Assembly (NCBI RefSeq): GCF_000023945.1
Contig: NC_013158.1
Span: forward strand, 124,001 to 188,000
From: Halorhabdus utahensis DSM 12940
Lineage (GTDB): Archaea; Halobacteriota; Halobacteria; Halobacteriales; Haloarculaceae
Direction: 5' to 3'
Length of the DNA: 64,000 bases
Numbering within the stretch: the stretch's first letter is position 1; each line of letters opens with the position of its first letter. The position numbers were made by a program, and so were the translations under genes. The notes beneath the pieces are model-generated. The model was not told the origin of the DNA and did not search any database. It was given only the letters and a program-made list of their open reading frames with translations. Of the stretch, positions 47,529-56,490 are shown one piece after another.

Positions 47529-48866
47529 TCAGGTGTCCTCGGCTGGCGAAGCCGACAGTGACGGGAACAATACCCTGCCAGGCGAGTGTGGTCCGTGGTG
47601 GTGGACGGTCAACCCGAGGTTGACCGCGACGATGGCAAACCCAGCCCCGATGGCAACGACACCGGCAAGTTCAATCGTGGAACCGACGTCCATGGCTCCA
47701 CCGACGGCCTGAATGAGCACGCCAGCCAGGAGGACGAGAAAGTCTGCGTTCGCGAGCCGACTGTCGTAGAGGTCTTCGACCATCGGGACGGGCTCGTAGC
47801 CGATGCGGTCGCTGTAGGTTTCCAGCCAGACGAGGAAGGGCACAATGTGATACAGCGTCCCGATCACGACGAACCCGAGCACGCCGACCAGCAGGACGGG
47901 CTCACTCGCCGGCGTACCGAGCACTGTCAGGCGGTTGGTCGGTTCGGCCAGCCAGGCTGGGAGTGTCAGGCCCGCCCAGATGACCATGGCGAACGCGACG
48001 ACCGCGTACCGTACGAGGACGGTCGAAATCTCGGTCCGGGATCGAAATAGCTTCCGGGCGAGGGAGAGCCCAACGATGGCGATCGACCCAGTCACGAAGA
48101 CGACACCGATTCGGGCGAGGAGAGCGTGTCCGAGCAACCGCCCGAGAGCCAGGGCCCCGACACCGAACGGGTACGCGACGAGTTCGCCGCGCTGGACGAG
48201 CCTGTCGAGGCGGTCGTCATCTGCCTGTGTGAACATCTCGCCAAGCTGATAGAGCGCACCGATCACCGTGGTCAGAAAAGCCCCGAAGACAGCGACGGTC
48301 ACGTGGGCGCTCGCAACGCCCGTCCGGCTGATCGCGAGACCGATAAACAGCGGTTGGGTATAATCAAGAGAGAGGAGATATCCCAGGATAGTCAGGAGGA
48401 AAAACGCCAGCAGCGCGATGACGAAGTGCCACTCCGTTGTGTCGAGTGGTCGCGCACGCCAGAGCGTCCGCCCGATGTTGTAGACGAACACCCAGATCCC
48501 GGCGACCAGCAGCGTCCCGGCGACGTGCAACATCGTCAGTTCTGCAGTAAGCATCGAGGCGACGAAACCGGCGAGGCCCGCAACGACTAGCCAGGCTTCG
48601 ACCGCACTCAGCCGCTGGGAGTACAGTCCAACGCCGGACCAGACGGGGACGAACTGGGTCATCGCTCCCATGATCGTCACACCGACGAAACCGGCGAGAA
48701 ACAGATGGGTGTGAGCGATCCCCGAGAGTCCGATCGGGTTGTCGACGGTCGCCACAGCGAGTATCTGCCCGGCGAGTGCGACCAGCACCGCAAGGGCCAC
48801 GTGATGCAGCGTTATCGCGACCGGCGGCCCCTTTTCAGTATCTACGTCCTGCGTGAGGGTACGCAT
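47529..48866 (-). CDS. Polytopic membrane protein resembling heme-copper oxidase subunit I / NnrS
   Basis: A 445-residue protein with about 12 transmembrane helices from the ATG at 48866 (MRTLTQDVDTEKGPPV). Conserved histidines appear in GIAHTHLFLAGFVGVTIMGAMTQFVPVW, VASAHVTVAVFGAF, GTLYHIVPFLVW and LTVHHHGPH, as in NnrS-like and oxidase-like membrane proteins. The complete heme/Cu ligand set of a true terminal oxidase is not evident. Its neighbours (DUF2249 and the 170-residue protein) are of types often found near nitrogen-oxide genes in haloarchaea. A role in NO or heme-related stress is suggested, not shown. Confidence 0.7.
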   Translation of the reverse strand: MRTLTQDVDTEKGPPVAITLHHVALAVLVALAGQILAVATVDNPIGLSGIAHTHLFLAGFVGVTIMGAMTQFVPVWSGVGLYSQRLSAVEAWLVVAGLAGFVASMLTAELTMLHVAGTLLVAGIWVFVYNIGRTLWRARPLDTTEWHFVIALLAFFLLTILGYLLSLDYTQPLFIGLAISRTGVASAHVTVAVFGAFLTTVIGALYQLGEMFTQADDDRLDRLVQRGELVAYPFGVGALALGRLLGHALLARIGVVFVTGSIAIVGLSLARKLFRSRTEISTVLVRYAVVAFAMVIWAGLTLPAWLAEPTNRLTVLGTPASEPVLLVGVLGFVVIGTLYHIVPFLVWLETYSDRIGYEPVPMVEDLYDSRLANADFLVLLAGVLIQAVGGAMDVGSTIELAGVVAIGAGFAIVAVNLGLTVHHHGPHSPGRVLFPSLSASPAEDT

Positions 48867-49004
48867 ACGCCCCCGTTGGACCGCTCGCATCCTGCCACAT
48901 TTGCCGAACATATTCGGTAGCGTTCTACCGGCCGCGTCGATGGGCAACGATGGCACGGCGGCCTGCTATCGGGCCAGCGAAAATGGGGAAGGGAGGCGAT
49001 CCGA

Positions 49005-49292
49005 TCAGGCTTCCTCGGGTTCGGGGGGTGCGTCGATATCGACCGCCGGCTCGTCAGTGTCGTCCTCGCCACGTTCGAGTAGCAGACCTGTGATACCCGC
49101 GGCGAGGAGTCCAACGCCGGCTGCTCGTACCGCATCGAGATACCACGCTTTGGGTTCGAGTTCCCCGGGATTTTCGAAGCCACAGAGTGAGAGTCGCGTC
49201 GAAAGCCGGACCAGTTGTTTCGGCAGGAGGGCGGCGAGCAGTCCCTGCAGGGCGATCCATCCGTACCCAACGCGGCGGAGTATCCCGAGCAT
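49005..49292 (-). CDS. Small haloarchaeal membrane-associated protein
   Basis: A 95-residue protein from the ATG at 49292 (MLGILRRVGYGWIALQGLLAALLPK). The N-terminus has a hydrophobic helix, a second one follows (AVRAAGVGLLAAGITGLLLE), and the C-terminus is strongly acidic (DDTDEPAVDIDAPPEPEEA). The longer frame to 49337 adds unconserved basic residues. Function unknown. Single gene divergent from the histidine kinase, 207 bp apart. Confidence 0.65.
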   Translation of the reverse strand: MLGILRRVGYGWIALQGLLAALLPKQLVRLSTRLSLCGFENPGELEPKAWYLDAVRAAGVGLLAAGITGLLLERGEDDTDEPAVDIDAPPEPEEA

Positions 49293-49499
49293 CACCCCTG
49301 TTTGGACCCGGAATACCCTCAATTTGTGGGTCCGCAACCAGTGGGTAGGAAGTCATCCAGCGTGATCCAGTAGCCCGTGTTATATGATTTGATTGAGATG
49401 AGCACTGAAGCGGGCATGATCCGGTGATTTGGGTCCGAAACCCGGTAATCTACTGGGTATGCCCCTAGTCTTCTTAGGTTTCTGGTAATATTACCATGT

Positions 49500-50468
49500 A
49501 TGGACTGGTTTGCATCGCGATCAAGTGAAGCGTGGCCCGAACCAGGGCTCGTCGGGAACTTCAGGGCCTCGCTGTCCCAGTGGGACTTGACGCCACGGCG
49601 CATCGCTGCGGTGTACCTCCTCTTTGGATTCGTCGGGCTGTATATCTCAGATGTCATATTTGCCAGTATTTTCGCCGAGCCCCTTCGCAGTCAGATCCAG
49701 GCGCTCAAGGGCGCGGTCGAGATTCTGGTCACTGCCGGGTTCATCTACGCCATCAGTGTCGCGAGTCGCCACCAGCTCGAACGGACCAATCGCCGACTCG
49801 AACGGCGGAACGAGGAATTGCACGTTCTCCATCGAGTACTGCGGCACAACCTTCGCAACGACCTCAACGTGATCGAGGGCCACGCCGAGTACGTCGTCGA
49901 ATCCCAGCGTGATGAGGAGGATCTATCCGAGCCATGCAAGACGATTCTTCGGAAGACGGAGGCGATCATCTCCTACATTCAACGTGCGGGCCAGATCAGA
50001 CGGTTAAACGAACGGGAGTCCGTCGAGACGTACGACCTCCCGGAGATCATCCCTTCTGTCGTCGAACGCAGCGAAGCGATCACGGATGCAGTGGATGTGA
50101 CGACCGAGATACCCGAGGAAGCCACGATCTGGGCCAATCATATGTTTCCGGCCGCGCTCGATGAACTCCTCACGAACGCGGTCATCCACGCCGACAGCGA
50201 TACACCCCAGGTTTCGATCAGCGTCTCGAAGACTGATGGACCAGACGGAATGACCGCCGTCGATATCGCGGACGATGGTCCCGGCATCCCCGAGTCAGTC
50301 CGACGCGTCATCGAGTCCGACGAACACGACCAACTGGCCCATCTCAGCGGCCTCGGTCTGTGGTTCGTCCACTGGACGCTCACCGACGCCGGTGGCTCCC
50401 TTTCGTTTGACACAGATGGGGACGGAACGACGGTCCGGATGCTGGTTCCGACCGCCGACAGTTCGTAA
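49500..50468 (+). CDS. Membrane sensor histidine kinase
   Basis: A 322-residue haloarchaeal-type kinase. Two transmembrane helices (AAVYLLFGFVGLYISDVIFA and GAVEILVTAGFIYAISVASR) precede a short coiled coil (ERTNRRLERRNEELHVLHR). The dimerisation/phosphoacceptor box is VLRHNLRNDLNVIEGHAEYV, with His116. The ATPase domain has N-box DELLTNAVIHA, G1 DIADDGPGI and G2 LSGLGLWFVHW. No extracellular sensor domain of any size is present, so the signal is probably sensed in the membrane. No response regulator is adjacent, as is common in this group. Confidence 0.9.
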   Translation: MDWFASRSSEAWPEPGLVGNFRASLSQWDLTPRRIAAVYLLFGFVGLYISDVIFASIFAEPLRSQIQALKGAVEILVTAGFIYAISVASRHQLERTNRRLERRNEELHVLHRVLRHNLRNDLNVIEGHAEYVVESQRDEEDLSEPCKTILRKTEAIISYIQRAGQIRRLNERESVETYDLPEIIPSVVERSEAITDAVDVTTEIPEEATIWANHMFPAALDELLTNAVIHADSDTPQVSISVSKTDGPDGMTAVDIADDGPGIPESVRRVIESDEHDQLAHLSGLGLWFVHWTLTDAGGSLSFDTDGDGTTVRMLVPTADSS

Positions 50469-50953
50469 CGTGCCCCATAGAAGACGCCGTTTTCGCTTCG
50501 CTGTTTGATGACACCGAAAATCTCGCTGTAGCCACCTCGACGGGCCCATGGTCCATGATTGTCCGATTTTGGAGCCAGAGCCCCCTCCCAGAAACCGGCA
50601 AAAATAACCGCATAATGCGACACAATTCGGCTTTGTCTTGCGTATGGGCCCATATCAATAACGATTTATCAACCGGTATACAGTGGACAGACGGTTTCGG
50701 ACGGCGCTCATAATAGCCCCCAATATCGGGGTCGGTCACTCACGGGAAGACAGCATCTCTCGGAAAGATGATATATTGGCGGACCTGGTGACCTGGGCCC
50801 AGAGATTGAAAGAATCAAACTCTGGTCGAATGTATTCCAACAAAGTGAATTATACCGCGGATAAGTCGATATATTTTCGTCATGGGGCGCGGCAAGAGAT
50901 GGGCCGAAGCAGGCAACTATGACCGGTAAGGTTCGAATACGGAGTACTGTCAC
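50469..50953. other. Gene-free stretch before the redox operon
   Basis: About 485 bp with no supportable gene; the frame 50683-50922 has no domain, and its basic, Ser-rich translation is unlike local proteins. The right half is AT-rich, with a TATA-like gatatatttt at about 50868-50877, so the operon starting at 50954 probably has a leader of some tens of bases. A GGTTCGAAT string at 50930-50938 resembles a tRNA T-loop, but no pairing stem surrounds it. Confidence 0.5.
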
Positions 50954-53335
50954 ATGAGTGCTATCGAATTCATCCCGCCGGCTGCGCTCGGCGACCGAGA
51001 CGCGGCGATCGTCGACGTCCGCGAGGCGGCGGCGTACACCGACCTCGGTCACGTCCCGGGCGCAGCCAATATCCCAGTCGATCGGTTCCGGGACCCGACC
51101 GGGATCGCAAGGGGGATGCTGCCCGATCCGACGGACCTGGCAACGTGGCTCGGTGAGGCCGGAATCAGCCCCACCGATCCAGTGATCGCCTACGACGACG
51201 ACTGTGGCGTCTACGCCGCTCGCTTCCTGGCGACGCTTGCGGCGTTCGGTCACGATGGCGACCTGTATCTCCTGGACGGGGACTACAGCGTCTACGAACG
51301 CGAGGCAGACGTCACGGTCGAACAGCCGGACGTCGAGCCTGTCGAATACGAACCGGACGACCTCGACGAGACTCTTCTCGCCGACCGCGAGGACGTCGAG
51401 GCGGCAGTCGACGGCGAGGCGATCGTCGTCGACACCCGGACCGAACCGGAGTTCGAGCAGGCCCACATTCCCGGGGCCGTCCAGCTCGACTGGAAGGTTT
51501 TCGTCGACGACGAGACCGGACGACGACGGAGCGTCGAAGCGATCGGGTCAACCCTCGCTGAACACGGCCTCGAACCCGATCGACCGGTCGTCCTCTACTG
51601 TAACACGGCTCGCCGACTGAGTTACGTCTTTGCGGTACTCGAAGACCTCGGCTACGGGGACGTCAGGTTCTACGAGGGGAGCCTCGAAGACTGGCTTCGC
51701 ACCGAGACCGACGACTGGGACCCCGCCGAGATCAAGCGCCGCGTCCGCGAACACGCCAACCAGGGACCAGCGGCGGTCAAAGAAGCCCTCGGGGAGGACG
51801 CCGCGGCGAAGCTCAAGCTGGTCGGCCTCTACGGGCAGAAGCAAAGCGGCTATTTCATGTTCCGGACGAAGATTCCGGGCGGTGTCCTGACAGCCGACGC
51901 GGCCAGGGCGCTCGGGACCGTCGCCGAGGAGTACGCCACGCTGCCCGAAGAGCGCGACCCCAAAAGGTCGCCGTTCGGTGACGGGTACCTCGACGTGACT
52001 ACCCGTCAGGACGTGCAGTTCCACTGGATCCGAATGGCGGACGTTCCCGAGATCTGGGAGCTGCTGGATCCGGCCGGCGTCTCGACGTTCCAGACCGGCG
52101 GCAACTCCGTCCGGAACGTCGTCTCGTGTCCGGCAGCGGGCGTCGCCGACGACGAGGTGCTCGACGCCCGCCCGGTCGCCGAGGCGATCACCGAGGCGTT
52201 TCTGGCCGACCGCCGGTACGCCAACCTGCCCCGGAAGCTGAAGGTTAGCGTCAACGGCTGTCGCGGGGCCTGTGCCCAGCCGGAGATCAACGACCTCGGA
52301 TTCACCCCCGCGCGGAAGGGCGATCGGGTGGGCTTCAACCTCGCCGCCGGGGGCGGCCTCTCGGACAGCCCCCGCGTCGCCAGCGACCTCGATGTCTTCG
52401 TCGAACGGGACCAGGTCGTGGACGTGGTGCGAGCCACGGCGGACCTGTTCATCGAACACGGGAGTTATCTCGACACGGCAGTCAATCGCCTGCGCTTTCT
52501 CGTCGAGGAGTGGGGGGCCGAACAGTTCCGCGAGGAACTACAGCGCTTTGCCCCCTTCGAGTTCGAATCTGCCGGTGAGGACCTTGTCACGCATCACCAC
52601 CCCGACCACGTCGGCGTCCACGAGCAGGCCGACGGAGACAATTACGTCGGCCTCTCGATCCCGGTCGGCCGGATCGACGGCACGGACTTCCGGGGGATGG
52701 CCGATCTCGCGGAATCCTACGGGAACGGCGAGATTCGATTGACCACCCAGCAGAACCTCCTGCTTCCGGACGTTGCCGATGGGGATCTCGACGACCTGCG
52801 GGCCGAACCGTTGCTCGACGAATACTCCCCCGATCCCGGGCCGTTCACACGCGGCGTCGTCACCTGCACCGGTCGGGAGTTCTGTAATTACGCCCTTGTC
52901 GAAACAAAAGCCCGCGCGAAACGCTGGGCCGCCGAACTCGACGAGCGGGTCGACATCGATCAGGATCGGGTCGGGCTGCGCTTCAGCGGGTGTACCGCTT
53001 CCTGCGCCCAGCCACAGATCGACGACATCGGCCTGCGTGGGGAAACTCGCCAGACCGACGACGGAGTGGAGAGTGCTGTCGACATCGCCGTCGGCGGCAA
53101 ACTCAATGTCGATCCACAGTTCGCGACCTGGATCGCACCACGCGTCCCCATCGAGTCCGCCCCCGATGCGATCGAGCGACTGGTCGCGGTCTTCGAACGC
53201 GAAGGGCGCGATTGTGAGCAACTCCACGAGTTATGTCGACTGGCGGACGATGATCGACTCGCGGAGGTACTGCATCCAGCAGCAATAGATCCTGTCGAAG
53301 CCGCTGCAAACGGAGGCCGAACCGATGCCGACTGA
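50954..53335 (+). CDS. Tandem rhodanese fused to a siroheme/4Fe-4S nitrite or sulfite reductase
   Basis: A 793-residue fusion. Residues about 1-120 form a rhodanese domain that looks inactive (VIAYDDDCGVYAARF, Asp at the usual Cys position). Residues about 140-255 form a second rhodanese with catalytic Cys216 (VVLYCNTARRLSYVF). From about 270 on it is a two-repeat nitrite/sulfite reductase. The C-terminal repeat holds the siroheme-bridging 4Fe-4S ligands C638 and C644 (CTGREFCNYAL) and C680 and C684 (FSGCTASCAQPQIDD). The first repeat has a partial copy (GCRGACAQPEIND, C436 and C440) without the matching Cys pair. Rhodaneses carry persulfide sulfur, so sulfite or sulfur-compound reduction fits better than nitrite. 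Its 3' end overlaps the FrhB-type gene by 11 bp. Confidence 0.9.
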   Translation: MSAIEFIPPAALGDRDAAIVDVREAAAYTDLGHVPGAANIPVDRFRDPTGIARGMLPDPTDLATWLGEAGISPTDPVIAYDDDCGVYAARFLATLAAFGHDGDLYLLDGDYSVYEREADVTVEQPDVEPVEYEPDDLDETLLADREDVEAAVDGEAIVVDTRTEPEFEQAHIPGAVQLDWKVFVDDETGRRRSVEAIGSTLAEHGLEPDRPVVLYCNTARRLSYVFAVLEDLGYGDVRFYEGSLEDWLRTETDDWDPAEIKRRVREHANQGPAAVKEALGEDAAAKLKLVGLYGQKQSGYFMFRTKIPGGVLTADAARALGTVAEEYATLPEERDPKRSPFGDGYLDVTTRQDVQFHWIRMADVPEIWELLDPAGVSTFQTGGNSVRNVVSCPAAGVADDEVLDARPVAEAITEAFLADRRYANLPRKLKVSVNGCRGACAQPEINDLGFTPARKGDRVGFNLAAGGGLSDSPRVASDLDVFVERDQVVDVVRATADLFIEHGSYLDTAVNRLRFLVEEWGAEQFREELQRFAPFEFESAGEDLVTHHHPDHVGVHEQADGDNYVGLSIPVGRIDGTDFRGMADLAESYGNGEIRLTTQQNLLLPDVADGDLDDLRAEPLLDEYSPDPGPFTRGVVTCTGREFCNYALVETKARAKRWAAELDERVDIDQDRVGLRFSGCTASCAQPQIDDIGLRGETRQTDDGVESAVDIAVGGKLNVDPQFATWIAPRVPIESAPDAIERLVAVFEREGRDCEQLHELCRLADDDRLAEVLHPAAIDPVEAAANGGRTDAD

Positions 53336-54599
53336 GAAATCACCACAGCCCCGTGCGCCCGCAGTGGGCGACGATCCACGGGAAGCGACGACCGACGTAC
53401 AGCCACCGGACGGAAAAGTGCGCTTTCGCCACCTCGACGAGGCCGTCATCGAGGCCGATCGGTGTGTGCAGTGTGGCTCGTGTGTTGCCGCCTGCCCCTC
53501 GGACTCGATCGGGATCGCCGACAGCGATCGCCGGCCGACCCTCGTGAAGATGTGTACGGGCTGTTCGCGCTGCTGGGACACCTGTCCGCGGGCCGGTCTC
53601 CGGTATGAAAGACTGCCGACGCTCGACGGTGCCGATCCCGAAACGGTCGACGGCGGCATCGGTCCGATCGAGGACGGCTACGCCGCAAGCGCGGCCGCCG
53701 ACGTGGCCGGCGCACAGCACGGCGGGGTCGTCACTGCATTGCTTGCGGCCCTGCTCGAATCCCCCGATGGGATCGACGGGGCCGTTGTCGCCACGGAAGC
53801 AACGGACGGCACCGGACTCGCCGAGCCAGCGCTGGCGACCACGCCGGCCGAGGTTCAGGAATACGCCGGGACGTTGTTCACCCAACCGTTGCAACTTGCA
53901 GCGCTTGAGGAACTGCTTGCTGATGCGGATCTCCCGGCGGACCCGAGCCTGGCACTTGTCGGCACGCCCTGCGTGATCGAAGGCGTGACTGCACTCGACC
54001 GGAGCCCCTACCGCGATGACCGTTTCGACGAATCGCGCCCGCTCGATCACGTCGACCTGACGGTCGCACTCACGTGCACGCAAGCGCTGGACGACGAGGG
54101 GCTCGAACACGTCCTCTCCCGGGAGTACGGCCTCGATCCTGACGACGTGGCGGGCCTGGATCTCGTCGGCCAGGGGATCCGGATCGACCTGACCGATGGC
54201 GGAGACGAGCGCGCCCCCCTCGGGGACTTTCGGGGAGCGATCTTAGACGGGTGTCTGGAGTGTGCCGACGCGACGGGGGGGACGGCCGACCTCACGGTTG
54301 GGACCGTCGGCAGCGCACAGGGGGAGTCGACGGTGCTGGTCAGGACCGAGCGTGGGGCAGCGGCGTTCGACCGTGCCGAGGCTTCACTCGACGCCAGACC
54401 ACTCGAAGCCCTCGCGCCCGTCGAACAGCTCGCACAGTGGAACGCGGATCGCGCCCGAGAGGCGACGGCCCGGGATATCGACCCCGAGGGCGACCTGTGG
54501 ATCCCCTACAGCGCCCACCGGGAAGCGTACGATGACACCGACCGCGCGCCGGTCGCGTTCAACCCGGCGCGCGTTCACCAGTACGAGGAGTGGTGCTGA
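53325..54599 (+). CDS. FrhB-family F420-linked iron-sulfur flavoprotein
   Basis: A 424-residue protein with a dicluster ferredoxin module (C47/C50/C53/C57 in CVQCGSCVAACP and C77/C80/C83/C87 in CTGCSRCWDTCP). The FrhB/FdhB-type domains follow, with QHGGVVTALLAALL, the GTPCVIEGV loop and GCLECADATGGTADLTVG. FrhB proteins bind FAD and pass electrons between coenzyme F420 and iron-sulfur clusters. The gene overlaps the rhodanese-reductase gene and is followed 1 bp later by a tiny protein, so the three form one operon. It most likely supplies electrons to the siroheme reductase. F420 as donor is inferred from the family; ferredoxin is an alternative. Confidence 0.88.
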   Translation: MPTEKSPQPRAPAVGDDPREATTDVQPPDGKVRFRHLDEAVIEADRCVQCGSCVAACPSDSIGIADSDRRPTLVKMCTGCSRCWDTCPRAGLRYERLPTLDGADPETVDGGIGPIEDGYAASAAADVAGAQHGGVVTALLAALLESPDGIDGAVVATEATDGTGLAEPALATTPAEVQEYAGTLFTQPLQLAALEELLADADLPADPSLALVGTPCVIEGVTALDRSPYRDDRFDESRPLDHVDLTVALTCTQALDDEGLEHVLSREYGLDPDDVAGLDLVGQGIRIDLTDGGDERAPLGDFRGAILDGCLECADATGGTADLTVGTVGSAQGESTVLVRTERGAAAFDRAEASLDARPLEALAPVEQLAQWNADRAREATARDIDPEGDLWIPYSAHREAYDDTDRAPVAFNPARVHQYEEWC

Positions 54600-54600
54600 G

Positions 54601-54750
54601 ATGTCCGACATGAGACAGTCCACTGCTGACGAGGAGACGACCGAAGACGCTGCACAGTCCATTGAAGACGACCACCTCGAAGATGTCGAGGACGGGTGTG
54701 GGTGTGCGGAGGTCTGGGAACATCTTTCCGAACAACGCGAGGACACCTAG
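54601..54750 (+). CDS. 49-residue protein with the CAE-W-LSEQR motif
   Basis: The ATG follows the FrhB-type stop by 1 bp. The protein is strongly acidic at the N-terminus and ends in DGCGCAEVWEHLSEQREDT, with two closely spaced Cys. The same motif appears in the protein at 41767-42423. There is no signal or membrane helix. Its position at the end of the redox operon suggests a small partner, for example a metal- or sulfur-handling peptide or an anchor for the reductase. The function is not known. Confidence 0.75.
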   Translation: MSDMRQSTADEETTEDAAQSIEDDHLEDVEDGCGCAEVWEHLSEQREDT

Positions 54751-54824
54751 GGGCGTCTCTGGAACGAAGGGGACACGGCAAATCGCTCGACACCATTATC
54801 AGCACACGGAACATATCCTCAGGT

Positions 54825-55031
54825 ATGGGAAAGCGAATCGAAAAAGCGGTCAGTCGGGCAAAGTTCGCAGCTATCGGCGGGGCCATCGGGGCCGCAGTCG
54901 GCGGGTTCGTGAGCCGGAAGGCTGCCAGTACCGGAGCCGGCATCGGCGCGCTCGTCGGTGCGTCGATCGGTGAGAAGCGCGTCGACCTGGGCGAAATGGC
55001 CGAGAAGGTGACGGATCGCTCGGGCGAGTAG
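54825..55031 (+). CDS. Small glycine-zipper membrane protein
   Basis: A 68-residue protein (MGKRIEKAVSRAKFAAIGGAIGAAVGGFVSRK...) with one or two Gly/Ala-rich hydrophobic helices of the glycine-zipper type and a charged C-terminal tail (EKRVDLGEMAEKVTDRSGE). Such proteins are common in haloarchaea but uncharacterised. It lies 74 bp after the 49-residue gene; co-transcription is possible but not required. Confidence 0.7.
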   Translation: MGKRIEKAVSRAKFAAIGGAIGAAVGGFVSRKAASTGAGIGALVGASIGEKRVDLGEMAEKVTDRSGE

Positions 55032-55043
55032 TGGGCAACAAAT

Positions 55044-56276
55044 TCATCGCTCTTTGTCGGTGGACGATTCCCTAGCCTGGAGAAAGTACCCCGCGAAGAA
55101 CAGCGGAATGCCGGTAACGAATAAGATCCCGTACGTGACGGGAAGTACTTCCGCAACGTGATTTATTCCCGGTCCAGTATGAGAGGGGTTCAAGAAGAGA
55201 GCCACGAGTCCAGGGATGGGGAGACAGAGGAGTGCCAGGAAGGCCGACCGTTCAACTCGCGGATAGCGACCAGTGGCAAATCCGAGCACAAAGAACAACG
55301 TAGCTGGGAGAAGTGGCACCAGAGCGAGGACGAGCTCGACATTTTGAACGACCGCCGGAATGGATAGCAGTACGCCGAACACGCTCACCGAAATTCCAAG
55401 AACGACAGCGATCAGCCCGACAGGAGGCCGGTCGGTGAGTCGATCGAACACTGACTCTCCCTCCCCGACGGTCTGAAATGGGAATCGATCTTGCGTTCGT
55501 GAGGTGAGGACGGCCAGTACGGGCACGTTGACGACCGTAAGTATGAACCAGATCGCGATCACTTCCGGGAGGAGCCACTCGGCCTGATGGGTCGCGAGCG
55601 TGAGTCGCATGTCGACTCTGTCCGCAAGTTCCGTGGATGGTGCATACACGATGTAGAAATCACGCGGAACGAGCGTCCGCTTGCCCTCCCACACGACAGA
55701 TTGTCGATTGTCACTCACTATTCCCGTGTCGGGTGGTTTCACCACGATTTTGTCTGCGTCAGTCGTCAACGTGGCTTGATCCGCACCAAGTTCGTACCTG
55801 TGGAAATCCGCTGTCTCGTGATGGAAGAAATATACGAGCGTCACGTCACCGAACCCTTGTGTGGCGAAGTCTTCGACGGTGAACGACATGAAAAGTTCCG
55901 ATCCGTTCATCCGGGCGGTTAGATCGGTCGTTTTTCCACCATGCATCGAAATGCGAGCCACTAGGTCGTGAAAGATTTTATCAACGACTGCGCTCTCGGC
56001 AAGCCGATCTACCCGATGTGGACTCTCACGTAAGGTCTCGACACTCTGGCCAGTAAGATTAGATCGGACGTGCCACCGTGCACTCCCATCCGGCTTGACC
56101 ACGATGGATACGTTACTCGATTCAACAGTCACACTCTCCGGTGTTTCGTCGGCGACAATGCCCTGTTCACAGGATAGACACACGTAATGAGAGGGTGGAT
56201 AATCACAGCCGCTGAGTGCGATCAGTGACACGACCAAGAGCGTGAGTGCGAACTTACGCCGGGCAGTCGCCATCAC
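55044..56276 (-). CDS. Lipoprotein-signal membrane protein with C-terminal helical bundle
   Basis: A 410-residue protein of unknown function. It begins with a Sec-type lipoprotein signal (RRKFALTLLVVSLIALSGC). A Cys-containing segment (HYVCLSCEQG) and an extracellular beta-rich domain of about 190 residues follow. The C-terminal half has about six transmembrane helices. This layout (surface domain followed by helices) recalls sensor or assembly proteins, but no family was recognised. The DNA is less GC-rich than the neighbours, suggesting a recently acquired or fast-evolving gene. The ATG one codon downstream is equally possible. Confidence 0.65.
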   Translation of the reverse strand: MMATARRKFALTLLVVSLIALSGCDYPPSHYVCLSCEQGIVADETPESVTVESSNVSIVVKPDGSARWHVRSNLTGQSVETLRESPHRVDRLAESAVVDKIFHDLVARISMHGGKTTDLTARMNGSELFMSFTVEDFATQGFGDVTLVYFFHHETADFHRYELGADQATLTTDADKIVVKPPDTGIVSDNRQSVVWEGKRTLVPRDFYIVYAPSTELADRVDMRLTLATHQAEWLLPEVIAIWFILTVVNVPVLAVLTSRTQDRFPFQTVGEGESVFDRLTDRPPVGLIAVVLGISVSVFGVLLSIPAVVQNVELVLALVPLLPATLFFVLGFATGRYPRVERSAFLALLCLPIPGLVALFLNPSHTGPGINHVAEVLPVTYGILFVTGIPLFFAGYFLQARESSTDKER

Positions 56277-56490
56277 CGTGCCTGTTCTGTTACTTGCATC
56301 ATAAATATGGGTGATTACTGCCGCTTTCCACGTCAGGAACTAGTAAGAATACGTCGAGAGTAACGGCAACAGCGACACACTGGCCGGTCGTCACCATCCA
56401 CTCAACGCGGATATCTGCAGCCAAGATCGATACCGGCGCGGCACGTACCCATCTCAAAGCCTAAATGCGCCCGCGCCTCACACCGGGACA
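56277..56490. other. Divergent promoter region between the lipoprotein gene and aroC
   Basis: The 214 bp separate the divergent starts. An AT-rich box (cataaatatgg, about 56300-56310) could serve the minus-strand lipoprotein gene. A ctcaaagcctaaatg stretch about 30 bp before aroC could serve aroC. No gene or structure is present. Confidence 0.35.

Noticed and set aside
50683-50922. 79-residue plus-strand frame before the redox operon
   Set aside because: Basic, Ser-rich translation unlike local proteins, no domain, lies in the AT-rich promoter region.
50930-50952. tRNA-like T-loop string before the redox operon
   Set aside because: GGTTCGAAT is present but no complementary T-stem, anticodon arm or acceptor stem surrounds it.
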